Shown here one piece after another: positions 9,232 to 17,632 of a DNA stretch of 64,000 nt. The translations under genes were made by a program, and so were the position numbers. Numbering within the stretch: position 1 is the first letter of the stretch; every line of letters begins with the position of its first letter. The notes beneath the pieces are model-generated. The model saw only the letters and a program-made list of their open reading frames with translations, had not been told where the DNA came from and did not search any database. Origin of the DNA: Rhodothermia bacterium (lineage in GTDB: Bacteria; Bacteroidota; Rhodothermia; Rhodothermales; JAAAOL01); contig JAUIDY010000010.1 in NCBI GenBank assembly GCA_030428385.1, positions 1 through 64,000 of the forward strand. Direction: 5' to 3'.

Positions 9232-10089
9232 TCACAGCGGGGCCTGGCCCGTGCGGGGCACGGTGCGGTCGGCACGCTGATCGGTCAGTTGCATTTCGGT
9301 GAGGTTTATCTTGAGCAAGAGCGCCTGTTGATCTACCGAGCTTTGTACCTGCTCGATGGCGGGCACATCGGCCTGTGCTTCCAGCGCCGCGATTTCCTGA
9401 AGGATGCGTTCGAGTTCGGTGACGAGCTGCGTCAGCCGCTGCTGATCGGCCGCTCCGAGGTCCCGCTTGAGGGCATCGGCTTCTTCCACCAGCGTTCGCG
9501 CCACCGCCTGCTTGCGCGGCAGGTTGAGCCCTTCGGCGGTTTCCTGGGCCGGGTCGAAGTTAACCAGCCCCAGCAGGAGTACCTTGGACCGCCGCATATA
9601 CTGCTGGGCCCGCACCTCCACCGACGCCGGTTGCAGCGTCTCTGGCGTCAGTCGATCAAGCGGTGCGACTTGTTGCTGATCATCGGCGATAGGCGGTGCT
9701 TCGGGCCGGGCAAACAGCAACCAGCCAATCCCAATGCCAATGGCAAGCAACAACGCCGCCAGCACGCTGCTGCGCAGGTGAAACGGCATGTTCCGCCGAA
9801 CGGCGGCCCGGTCAGCACGCGGTTGTGGTTGCGGGGAGGCATCGTTCGCCATGCGTGTGATCAGGCGCTCGTGGTACGTGTCCCAATAACCTTCAGACAG
9901 CACAGGTCGGTGTGTTTCAGCCGTCACCTGAAGTGTTGCCTGAAGTGATTGCCATTCCTTCGCACAGATCGCACAGGTACCCACGTGTTCGACCAGCGCG
10001 TCGCGTTCGGCGTCGGTTGGCTCGCCAAACAACACCTCAGCCATCAACGCCTGTATGGATTCACTCGGTGATGTATTGCACCCTTTCAT
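9232..10089 (-). CDS. Membrane-anchored anti-sigma factor (zinc-finger ZAS type)
   Basis: A 285-residue protein. The N-terminal 50 residues carry the HxxxCxxC anti-sigma zinc motif (H35, C39, C42 in HVGTCAIC), expected to hold the ECF sigma factor. One membrane segment follows near residues 103-122 (LAALLLAIGIGIGWLLF), then a helical periplasmic domain rich in Q, A and E that is likely a coiled coil. Its start overlaps the sigma-factor stop by four bases (ATGA at 10086-10089). This is the standard sigma/anti-sigma pair. The signal sensed is unknown, but the HEAT proteins encoded just downstream are candidates for linked sensing or output. Confidence 0.9.
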   Translation of the reverse strand: MKGCNTSPSESIQALMAEVLFGEPTDAERDALVEHVGTCAICAKEWQSLQATLQVTAETHRPVLSEGYWDTYHERLITRMANDASPQPQPRADRAAVRRNMPFHLRSSVLAALLLAIGIGIGWLLFARPEAPPIADDQQQVAPLDRLTPETLQPASVEVRAQQYMRRSKVLLLGLVNFDPAQETAEGLNLPRKQAVARTLVEEADALKRDLGAADQQRLTQLVTELERILQEIAALEAQADVPAIEQVQSSVDQQALLLKINLTEMQLTDQRADRTVPRTGQAPL

Positions 10090-10700
10090 CGGTTCGTCCC
10101 TTTTTTTTCCGGGTTCGGAAGCCCCAACTCTTCGCGGTAAAACGACAGTGCATCACGCAGCTTTTGCACTGCACGGAAGAGCAAGGACTTAACGGTTCCT
10201 TCGGCCACGTCCATCAGACCCGCGACTTCTTTGACGGACAGGTCCTGAAAGTGCCGCAGCACAAACGCGGTTCGCTCGCGGGGCGAGAGTTTGCGCAAAG
10301 CGGCGTTTACATGCTGCCGCCGGATGTCGGCTTCTACTTCTTGTCCGGGCGCGCTATCGCGGGTGCCCATCAGGCTGAAGTCGTCCCACAGTTGCCGAAA
10401 GCGCAGGGCTTTTTTGCGCCGCCGGTTGAGGTAGGTGTTCACCGTGATCCGGTAGAGCCAACTATACGCCGATGCCTCCCCGCGAAAGGCATCGAGCGCC
10501 TTGTAGGCTTTGATAAATACTTCCTGTGACAGATCTTCGGCATCGTGGTGCTGACCCGTCAGGTCGAGCGCCAGGTAATACACCGCCCGCTGGTTCGCCT
10601 CGACGAGGCTGCGGAACGCCGCGTCGCGGGAGGCGGGCGCGGGCGTCTCGTCAAAAGCGTGCGGGGTGATGGTGGTCACAGGGGTGTCGGTCAACAACAT
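10086..10700 (-). CDS. ECF-type RNA polymerase sigma factor
   Basis: A 204-residue sigma-70 family protein with the two-domain ECF plan. Region 2 (about residues 25-95) includes DAEDLSQEVFIKAYKALD and SWLYRITVNTYLNRRR. Region 4 (about 130-185) includes LSPRERTAFVLRHFQ and a helix-turn-helix in LSVKEVAGLMDVAEGTVKS. Region 3 is absent, as expected. It heads the sigma/anti-sigma/HEAT/HEAT operon. A probable ECF promoter lies just upstream (10722-10754), which would make the operon autoregulated. The start at 10700 places region 2 at the usual distance from the N-terminus. Confidence 0.93.
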   Translation of the reverse strand: MLLTDTPVTTITPHAFDETPAPASRDAAFRSLVEANQRAVYYLALDLTGQHHDAEDLSQEVFIKAYKALDAFRGEASAYSWLYRITVNTYLNRRRKKALRFRQLWDDFSLMGTRDSAPGQEVEADIRRQHVNAALRKLSPRERTAFVLRHFQDLSVKEVAGLMDVAEGTVKSLLFRAVQKLRDALSFYREELGLPNPEKKGTNR

Positions 10701-10721
10701 AGGCTTCTCGCTTGCTCACCC

Positions 10722-10754
10722 ATAAAGACAGCGGGGCGGCGCCGGGGGTTTACA
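10722..10754 (-). promoter_or_regulatory. Candidate ECF-type promoter of the sigma/anti-sigma/HEAT operon
   Basis: On the minus strand a -35-like TGTAAAC (10754-10748) and a -10-like CTGTCTTTA (10731-10723) are separated by about 16 bases, with the sigma-factor ATG 22 bases beyond. Autoregulated ECF promoters commonly pair a TGTAAC-type -35 with a GTC-containing -10. The match is by eye. Confidence 0.45.
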
Positions 10755-10803
10755 CGGGCTGCTGTCTTTTTGTGACGCAGCAGCGAGAACGTCAAATAAA
10801 TAA

Positions 10804-10835
10804 AGCCGCTGCCCGCACGAATGCCAGCAGCGGCT
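10804..10835 (-). terminator. Probable rho-independent terminator of the DUF5916 gene
   Basis: AGCCGCTG (10804-10811) pairs with CAGCGGCT (10828-10835). On the minus strand the stem is followed by TTTATTTATTT. It lies about 180 bases beyond the stop of the 11015-13744 gene, so it may serve as a distal terminator. Confidence 0.6.
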
Positions 10836-10883
10836 CATAGAGCGCAGGTCAACAATCTAGGTGGTAGTGCTGCTTATGTGATG

Positions 10884-10952
10884 CGTGAAACGTAAAACGT
10901 GAACTTCTTTCCGAACGATGGTGCGGGGCACCCTCACGTTTTACGTTTCACG
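10884..10952. repeat. Perfect 19-bp inverted repeat built of heptamers
   Basis: CGTGAAACGTAAAACGTGA at 10884-10902 is exactly inverted at 10934-10952 with a 31-base loop. Each arm is itself made of seven-base units CGTGAAA / CGTAAAA. It sits between the DUF5916 stop and its terminator, so it would form a long hairpin in that transcript. No gene is present here. Confidence 0.8.
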
Positions 10953-11014
10953 TTTCAATCACCAAGCGGCACCTCCCTTATCAGTGACCAATGCTATAAC
11001 CAGGTCCTTTAAAC

Positions 11015-13744
11015 TTACCGGCTCAGCCAGTACGTCAGCTTCAGCACGAAGATATTATCAGGCTTGGAATCAACGAGGGTGCCGAGGTTGTCGTTGAATT
11101 GAAAAGTGCCGACGTTTTCGAACGCATCCCGGGTCTGTGTCCACACGAGGTAGAACGTGGATCCCGGACGGAATTCCCACCGCAGCACCGCAGTGCCACG
11201 CAGCGACTTAAAGTTGAAGTCAGGCTCTCCAAACGTAAAGGTCTCGGCCTCGCCATCGCCATCAGGATCGACCGTGTATTCATCCGATTCCTCGTTGAAC
11301 GAAACCGTGCCTACGTCCTGTCCAAACACGTTAAAGTCGTAGGTATTGGGCGTGGCGAGTTCCTTAAAGTCGAAGTAGTCGCCTGCCGAGATCAACGGCT
11401 GGGCAAACAGTTGAAGGCTCATCTCAGGCGTAAACGTCCAGTTCAGCCGAATGTCCGTTGAGAATGTCGTCTGGTCGATGGAGCCGAACACATAGCGATT
11501 GCCAAACGTGGCTGTGGCAAATGGATCCTCAAATTGGCCGACGTACTGAGCCTTCCCCTGCCGGAACGTGAGACCTGGTTCCACCGAAAGGGTCATGTTC
11601 GGGATAGGCCGCCACTCGGCCTCCACATCAATCCCTCGCCGATTGTTGCCCTCTTCGTCGGCAAACTGAAAGCCTTCAAATTCCCACACCAGCTTTTTCC
11701 GGTTGTCGGTTTCAAATCCGAAAAAGGCCGCATACCCTGCCGGGTTGGTCATCATGGGGCCGCCACGCGTCGAGCGAATGTCTTTGTTACGTGCATTTAA
11801 CTCCCCTCCCACAAACAAGAACATGTAGTTTTTGAGTTGCATCCATCCGTTCGACCACACACCCAACGCCGTCCGGTTGCCTGCAAAGTCGTAGCTGCGG
11901 TAGTGCGATGAATTCCACCGCGCGCGCCGGTAGATGCCTCTGGGCTCGGTCCACTGATACCCCACCACCGCATGGGCATTGATGATGTCCGTGCGCCACA
12001 TGAACCCGGCATCGTTGAGTTCAAAACCGGGGGAAATAAAGCCAACCGCTGCGTTCGTGTAGAACTTCCCACTCTGTTTGTTGAGCATAAACCGCCCCGC
12101 TGTTCCGGTCAGTGACGTGGCATCCGCATCCACGGATACATGGTCCGCATCGGGGCGTTGGAAATAATGCAATGAACTTCGCTGCAGGCTCTCGATCCGC
12201 TCGGCAGTACCATTTACCTGCGAGAGCCCCAACCAACCCGTGACGACCCACATGCGGTCCCGGTCGAGGAACGTCCAGCCATCAATCCCGCCCACGTACG
12301 CGCTTTCGTTTAACTGCGGCACCAGCCGGTCATCGTCGCCAAAGCTGCGAATCGTGGTCGTGGACATTCCCCCGATGGCACGGAATCCTTCGTCAAACTC
12401 GCGCTGTGCCCGAACGACCCCGTAGTAGGTCAGCGGTTCAACTTCGGCTGCAAACTCCTCTCCGTTGAACAAAACATCCGCTTCTCCCCGCCCCGTAATG
12501 GCCTGCACCGTACCGACATTCCATCCGTCACCCACTTTGCCGGTCAGTTTTGCGGCGCCTAGAATAGGCACGCCGTCCGGGACATCGGCGTAGTCGTGGT
12601 CAGGCAAACCGCCCTGCGGGGCCCGCCCGATGCGACGGGTGTAGAAAAAGTCGGGGTTTCCAAAATTAAAACCCCAGTTGCTGTTCGACCCACCCATTCC
12701 AAAATTAAAGATGGACGCCCCCTCGATAAAGAATGGGCGTTTTTCTGGGAAGAAGGTTTCCACATCGCTCAGGTTGACCACCGCGGGATCCACTTCCACC
12801 TGCCCAAAATCAGGATTTACGGTGCCATTCAGCGTAAGGTTTGGTGTGAGCCCCACTTTAAAGTCGGCACCAAAATCGGGCGCATACGTCGAGCCGTCGT
12901 TAAACGGATCGCCATCGGCATGGTCCGTAAACGCCGCCTTTCCTGTCACATAGGGCGTAACCTCGATCTGCCGAGGAGGCGTTATTTCCTCGATGCCCAC
13001 CATATCCGCAAACCGGGACACAAATCCGCTTTCAGCACGCGGTGTCATCACATAAAACACCCGTTCGTTGCGCCGGGCGATATAACGGCTAAAGTTTACC
13101 CCCCACACATACGCATCCTCTGCTTTAAACCGAAGCTGCGAATACGGAATCCGCATTTCTACCGACCACCCCTGCTCATGAATATGGGCTTTTCCTTGCC
13201 ATACCCCATCCCACGAATCATCGTCCCAGTTGTCATTAAAGAGAACACCGTCAGAAAGTGTACCTGCCGCGTTTACGCTAAAATAAAATCCCGTCCGACG
13301 ATCGTAGTAGGGATCCACACTGAAGATGAATCGGTCTGCATTCAGGTATGCATCACGCCGTCCCAAGCGCGCCACAATAGAGTCTGGTGCGGCATCGTAG
13401 AGTTGTGCCCCGATATAAATCGCTTCGTTGTCGTAAATCACCTGCACGGTGGTGCGTTCGGTAGCTGGATCGCCTTCGTCGGGGTCGCGCTGGGTGAACT
13501 GGTCGATGAAGGGCGCTTGCTGCCATGCCAAGTCATCCAATACGCCATCCAGGGAAACGTCTGCTTCCACCCGCATGGCTTCTACGCGTCGAGCAGGCCC
13601 CACCTTATCGTCCTCCCGTGCGTTGTTGTCGGCGCGGGGGTTTGCCAAGGTCAAAGGAACGGCTTCTTGTGCATAGAGCCTAGGTGAGGCACTGAAAACA
13701 AGCAGCAATGACAAACAGATGGAGAGGGCTCGTAGCGTTTGCAT
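11015..13744 (-). CDS. DUF5916 outer-membrane protein with CBM9-like N-terminal domain
   Basis: A 909-residue exported protein. After a signal peptide (LSICLSLLLVFSASPRLYA) comes a family 9 carbohydrate-binding-like domain (about residues 55-240: VSLDGVLDDLAW, IYIGAQLYD, SVEMRIPYSQLRF). A long region rich in alternating aromatic strands follows and ends in a C-terminal aromatic/arginine beta-signal (VLKLTYWLSR), consistent with an outer-membrane barrel. Proteins of this family are common in Bacteroidota and Gemmatimonadota; their substrate is unproven. The ATG at 13744 is preferred over the GTG two codons upstream. The gene is alone, with a long upstream gap facing the divergent tonB. Confidence 0.85.
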   Translation of the reverse strand: MQTLRALSICLSLLLVFSASPRLYAQEAVPLTLANPRADNNAREDDKVGPARRVEAMRVEADVSLDGVLDDLAWQQAPFIDQFTQRDPDEGDPATERTTVQVIYDNEAIYIGAQLYDAAPDSIVARLGRRDAYLNADRFIFSVDPYYDRRTGFYFSVNAAGTLSDGVLFNDNWDDDSWDGVWQGKAHIHEQGWSVEMRIPYSQLRFKAEDAYVWGVNFSRYIARRNERVFYVMTPRAESGFVSRFADMVGIEEITPPRQIEVTPYVTGKAAFTDHADGDPFNDGSTYAPDFGADFKVGLTPNLTLNGTVNPDFGQVEVDPAVVNLSDVETFFPEKRPFFIEGASIFNFGMGGSNSNWGFNFGNPDFFYTRRIGRAPQGGLPDHDYADVPDGVPILGAAKLTGKVGDGWNVGTVQAITGRGEADVLFNGEEFAAEVEPLTYYGVVRAQREFDEGFRAIGGMSTTTIRSFGDDDRLVPQLNESAYVGGIDGWTFLDRDRMWVVTGWLGLSQVNGTAERIESLQRSSLHYFQRPDADHVSVDADATSLTGTAGRFMLNKQSGKFYTNAAVGFISPGFELNDAGFMWRTDIINAHAVVGYQWTEPRGIYRRARWNSSHYRSYDFAGNRTALGVWSNGWMQLKNYMFLFVGGELNARNKDIRSTRGGPMMTNPAGYAAFFGFETDNRKKLVWEFEGFQFADEEGNNRRGIDVEAEWRPIPNMTLSVEPGLTFRQGKAQYVGQFEDPFATATFGNRYVFGSIDQTTFSTDIRLNWTFTPEMSLQLFAQPLISAGDYFDFKELATPNTYDFNVFGQDVGTVSFNEESDEYTVDPDGDGEAETFTFGEPDFNFKSLRGTAVLRWEFRPGSTFYLVWTQTRDAFENVGTFQFNDNLGTLVDSKPDNIFVLKLTYWLSR

Positions 13745-14281
13745 GGTCACAACGTTGCTCGCAATAGAGGGTGAGAAGGTGATGCCGAGGAAGGCTGTGG
13801 CCTCCAGAAAAGAAGGGAGGACAGAACGGGTGCTAGTATCATAGCATACCTGCCCTACGGGACGATTTTAGCGAAGATGCACGAGGTGCTAATTTTTTAT
13901 CATTTTATTTTTTTTCGCCCGGAAGCACCTCCAGGACCGCAAAACGAACGTGTAATCCGCTGGCTGTACCGAACCCGTGTCGCATCTATCTCAATAGACA
14001 CGTTTCCCCCTCTATTCGTTGACGCTGGCCCCTTCTCTTTTTAAAGAGAGTAACATTCGGTGGCCTGTTCAGGGGTTGTCCGCCCCCTCCGGTAGTCGCG
14101 GTCACTTCCGAGGGACCTCGCCCACTTATTCGTCTCGACGCCTTCCTATTACCCCCCCGGCGGAGTTGTCTCTTTAACTTTTGAAAATGTGTGGGCTGCA
14201 TCTTTGGAGCACCGTTTCCGTAGTTCAACCCTCGCTTGCAGTAAGACTTCACCAACCCGACCACTACCGCCATGCTTTGCC
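13745..14281. other. Long intergenic region between divergent genes
   Basis: About 540 bases without a convincing gene. It must hold the promoters of the DUF5916 gene (minus) and tonB (plus). Visible items are an AT-rich patch near 13890-13916, a TATGAT-like hexamer on the minus strand near 13840 and a perfect palindrome TCTCTTTTTAAAGAGA at 14035-14050. No riboswitch or tRNA was recognised. The short open frames here read as non-coding. Confidence 0.5.
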
Positions 14282-15061
14282 ATGAAGCGTTCATTTTTGA
14301 TAGGCAATTTCCTGCCCGGATATCTCACGCGGCTCCCTTATAACCAAAAGGCTGCCGTTCCCCATTTCACCCACTCAGACCTAAAACCTCGCCTCCAGAA
14401 CCGCGCCCACCGCACCGAACAACGACGTACGGCCTATCGGCTGCGGTTGTTGGGTGGTATGACGGGTGCGCTGGCCTTTTTAATTGCAGCCTTCCATGTA
14501 CCGCTCTATCAGGGACAGGAAATGAATTTTGTCCAGCCCGACATGGAGTTGGTGGCCATGCAAGAAATCATCCAGACCCAGCAAATTCAGCAGCCCCCGC
14601 CCCCACCGCGTCCTCCGATCCCTGTTGCTGTTCCTGACGATGTGGTGCTCGAAGATGACGAACTCTTCCTCGACGCCTCACTCGATCTTGACGAACCCCT
14701 TGCCAGTTTGCCACCGCCACCGGCTGAGGAGGAAGAAGAAGAGGACTTGCTCGACGATGAAATTTTTGTCACCGTTGAGGAAATGCCTGAAATGATTGGA
14801 GGTGTCGAAAGCCTCTATGCATCGCTCAGCTACCCCGAGGTGGCCCGCCGTGCCGGCATCGAAGGGACGGTGATTGTGCAACTCGTTGTGGAGCCTGACG
14901 GCAATCCTTCGAACCTACAGGTGGTGCGTTCGGCCAGCAAGGTGCTGGATGATGCTGCCCTCGAAGCGGTTCAGAATCAGCGTTTTAAACCGGCCAAGCA
15001 GCGGAACCGCCCCGTGCGCGTCCAAATGGGCATACCTGTCCGCTTCCGGCTCGTAAACTGA
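14282..15061 (+). CDS. tonB: Energy transducer TonB
   Basis: A 259-residue inner-membrane-anchored protein that would pass proton-motive force to outer-membrane receptors. It has a basic cytoplasmic N-terminus, one membrane helix (about residues 60-78, LLGGMTGALAFLIAAF), a periplasmic linker with QPPPPPRPP and PPPP stretches and a strongly acidic EEEEEED segment, and a C-terminal TonB fold (about 175-259: YPEVARRAGIEGTVIVQLVV, ALEAVQNQRFKPA). The ATG at 14282 is chosen. An upstream frame to 14189 adds residues of no clear sense. No ExbB/ExbD genes are nearby. The acidic linker is unusual, since most TonB linkers are Pro/Lys-rich. Confidence 0.88.
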   Translation: MKRSFLIGNFLPGYLTRLPYNQKAAVPHFTHSDLKPRLQNRAHRTEQRRTAYRLRLLGGMTGALAFLIAAFHVPLYQGQEMNFVQPDMELVAMQEIIQTQQIQQPPPPPRPPIPVAVPDDVVLEDDELFLDASLDLDEPLASLPPPPAEEEEEEDLLDDEIFVTVEEMPEMIGGVESLYASLSYPEVARRAGIEGTVIVQLVVEPDGNPSNLQVVRSASKVLDDAALEAVQNQRFKPAKQRNRPVRVQMGIPVRFRLVN

Positions 15062-15080
15062 GCACGGTTTCCTTGACGCC

Positions 15081-17405
15081 CTACATTGATTTTGTCAAGG
15101 CGATGGGCGCTTCGAGGACGGCATCAGGAATGGCAAACGCATTGACGAGGCCTACCGCGTACGGGCGGAGTTCGGCACACAGCGTGTTGACCTCCGCCCG
15201 GATGGCCTCCGACTGGCTGCTGCTGAAGTAACCATGTTCGAGGAACCAGGCACGGTCTTGCTCCAGGTGCCACAGCGCAAATAAGTCCGCCAACATCTTC
15301 AGGACCGGTTGCACGATGGATGGGCTAGTGCTGATGCTGGTACTGAACTGTTCAAGCACTTGCCGCAACACATGCGCGCGCGCCATGGTGATGAGATGGT
15401 CCTGCACCTCCATAAATGCCCGGTACGAGTCCATGCCCGCATCAATTCGCCCTTTGATACGCCGTGCGGCCGAACGAATCAGGTCCTGCTCGCGGTGCTG
15501 AAACGCTGAAAGCTGGAACTCGGCGTCCCGCAGATTGCCCGACGTTTCGGTGAGGCGCCGCACCAGCGGTAGCCGATCCAACAACCGATCTACCGCCTCA
15601 TCGGCCACGTACTTAACCATGCCGAACGCGTTCATGTCCTGAAACTGCTGCCGGTAATCGCTCAGCAGTCCTTTGGCGACTTGCAACAACAGCACCGTGT
15701 TGTCCCCTTCGAACGTGGTAAAAATGTCGGTATCGGCCTTGAGCAGCGCCAATCGGTTGACCGACAAATACCCTTGCCCCCCACACGCTTCGCGGCACGT
15801 CTGCAACGTGTGGGTGGTGTTCCACGAAGCGAGGGCTTTGAGACCAGCAGCCAGCCCTTCCATCTCTTGTCGTTTTTCCTCATCTGCCCGGTCGTGGGCA
15901 AACCGTTGCTGCAAATCGTTTACGGAGAAATGAAACGCATAGACGTTGGCAAGCAAGGGAAACAGCCGCCGCTGGTGGGTCAAATAATCAAGAATGGGCA
16001 CTTCCGCTTCGCCTTTGGGACCAAACTGCCGCCGCTGTGCGCCGTACCGAATGGCAATGGTCAGGCCTACCTTGCTGGCACTGAGTCCCGCCGCCGCAAT
16101 ACTGATCCGACCGCCAACGAGAGTACTCAGCATGGTGAAAAATCGCTTGCCTGCACTCGGGATGGAGCTGTGGTAATTCCCGTCAGCATCGACCTGGGCA
16201 AAACGGTCGAGCAGGTTATCTCGTGGCACGAAGACATTGTCAAACCACAGCCGCCCGTTGTCCACCCCGTTGAGGCCCATCTTGTGCCCACAGTCGTCGA
16301 TGCGAATACGCGGGCGCGGGTTGCCCTGTGCATCGCGGATAGGCACCAGAAACGCGTGGACCCCGTACTCCTCCTCGTTAATACTTAATTGTGCAAAAAC
16401 CGTCGCCATCTGCCCGTGTCGTGCGGCATTGCCGATGTATTCCTTCCGGGCAAAGTCAGAGGGCGTGTTGATTACAAAGCCATCGCGTTCGGCGTCGTAC
16501 CGCGCGGTGGTGAGCAGTTCCCTGACGTTGGAGCCATGCCCCAGTTCAGTCATCGCAAAACACCCTGGCAGCTTCAACGAGCCAATGTCCGCGAGGTATT
16601 TTGCGTGGTGCTTTTCCGTGCCCAGTTGATGCACGCTGCCGCCAAACAACCCAAACTGCACGCCATACTTGATGACCAGGCTCAGGTCGCCATACCCAAG
16701 TGTTTCAAAGGCTACCAAGAACTGCTCAAAATCTTCTGCTCCCCCGTGTGCTTCGGGATAAGCCAAGGCGCCAAGCCCTTGATCGGCCAGCAATTGCAAC
16801 CAGTACAGCACCCGTTCCCGGAACGCCGCCAGGTTCATGTCTGCATCGAGTCTGAAAACGGGATCGCTGAGCAACGTACGGACTTTTTTACGAAGCGCTG
16901 CTTGTGGACCATCCAGCATGGCAACGAGGGCGGCAACATCCAGGGATGCCGCTTCATCCGCCGTCGGGGCCTCGGGCCGATCTTCTAGCAACTCCCGGGA
17001 CGCTTCATGCCCCACAATCCCGAGCACATCCTCAATCTCATGCAGCGCCTCGGCCCCCTCTGGATGAACCGCCGGTTCTCCAACCAGACGCGCCATCTCC
17101 AGCCCCAATTCAGCCAGGGATTTGTCGGCGGCTTTCGGAATATGCTTGGACGCCCGCCGCATCGTCGAAAGCCACCGCTGATACAGGGCCGTAGAAGGTG
17201 GGTTTTGAGGGTCCATCCAGGCCGCCAACGTCTCCCGGTCGGCCTCTGAAAACCAGGGCAGCCGCTCAATCCGGTCGCCAATTTCTTCAATCTCGGAAGG
17301 CGTCATGATGCCATCGGCCCAGGCAATGTACATCAGCGGCAGCACCGCGAGCAGGCCACGTTGTTCTTTCGGGATCTGGAGTTCTTCGGATGGTAGCGCT
17401 TCCAT
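15081..17405 (-). CDS. Acyl-CoA oxidase/dehydrogenase with N-terminal TerB-like domain
   Basis: A 774-residue flavoprotein expected to oxidise acyl-CoA. Residues about 1-110 (LLAVLPLMYIAWADGIMTPSE) look like a TerB-type helical domain. Then comes an acyl-CoA oxidase-like catalytic body: FAMTELGHGSNV, the ARKEYIGNAARHGQMATVF loop, CGHKMGLNGVDNGR, and GGRISIAAAGLSASKVGL in the flavin-binding helices. It is longer than the roughly 390-residue dehydrogenases and closer to peroxisomal-type oxidases. No signal peptide is present after choosing the ATG at 17405; a longer frame reaches 17633 but overlaps the divergent gene's start. It is divergent from a wax ester/DGAT gene, suggesting joint control of lipid storage and breakdown. 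Confidence 0.85.
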   Translation of the reverse strand: MEALPSEELQIPKEQRGLLAVLPLMYIAWADGIMTPSEIEEIGDRIERLPWFSEADRETLAAWMDPQNPPSTALYQRWLSTMRRASKHIPKAADKSLAELGLEMARLVGEPAVHPEGAEALHEIEDVLGIVGHEASRELLEDRPEAPTADEAASLDVAALVAMLDGPQAALRKKVRTLLSDPVFRLDADMNLAAFRERVLYWLQLLADQGLGALAYPEAHGGAEDFEQFLVAFETLGYGDLSLVIKYGVQFGLFGGSVHQLGTEKHHAKYLADIGSLKLPGCFAMTELGHGSNVRELLTTARYDAERDGFVINTPSDFARKEYIGNAARHGQMATVFAQLSINEEEYGVHAFLVPIRDAQGNPRPRIRIDDCGHKMGLNGVDNGRLWFDNVFVPRDNLLDRFAQVDADGNYHSSIPSAGKRFFTMLSTLVGGRISIAAAGLSASKVGLTIAIRYGAQRRQFGPKGEAEVPILDYLTHQRRLFPLLANVYAFHFSVNDLQQRFAHDRADEEKRQEMEGLAAGLKALASWNTTHTLQTCREACGGQGYLSVNRLALLKADTDIFTTFEGDNTVLLLQVAKGLLSDYRQQFQDMNAFGMVKYVADEAVDRLLDRLPLVRRLTETSGNLRDAEFQLSAFQHREQDLIRSAARRIKGRIDAGMDSYRAFMEVQDHLITMARAHVLRQVLEQFSTSISTSPSIVQPVLKMLADLFALWHLEQDRAWFLEHGYFSSSQSEAIRAEVNTLCAELRPYAVGLVNAFAIPDAVLEAPIALTKSM

Positions 17406-17632
17406 GGCTGAAGATGGTTTGGTCCGTCGGTCGGACGAAGATAGAAAAGGCACACCGGGGAAGCGAGGCTGTGTTTGAGAAAGGGGGCGGATGAGCGTGG
17501 AGGAACGGAAGTAGGCCGGTATGGGAGCATTGAAAAGAGGAGTGCTTACCGGATCGACCACGTCCTGCACTTTTCGCGAGGTTGTGCGTTCTGTTTGATT
17601 ACTTTCACCCCATTCGCTTTCTACGACCACCA

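Noticed and set aside
12596-13687. A 363-codon plus-strand frame opposite the DUF5916 gene
   Set aside because: Antisense to a coherent exported protein; no signal peptide or recognisable fold.
13986-14294. A 102-codon minus-strand frame in the gap before tonB
   Set aside because: Basic, glycine- and arginine-rich composition, no ribosome site or family resemblance; it also overlaps the tonB start.
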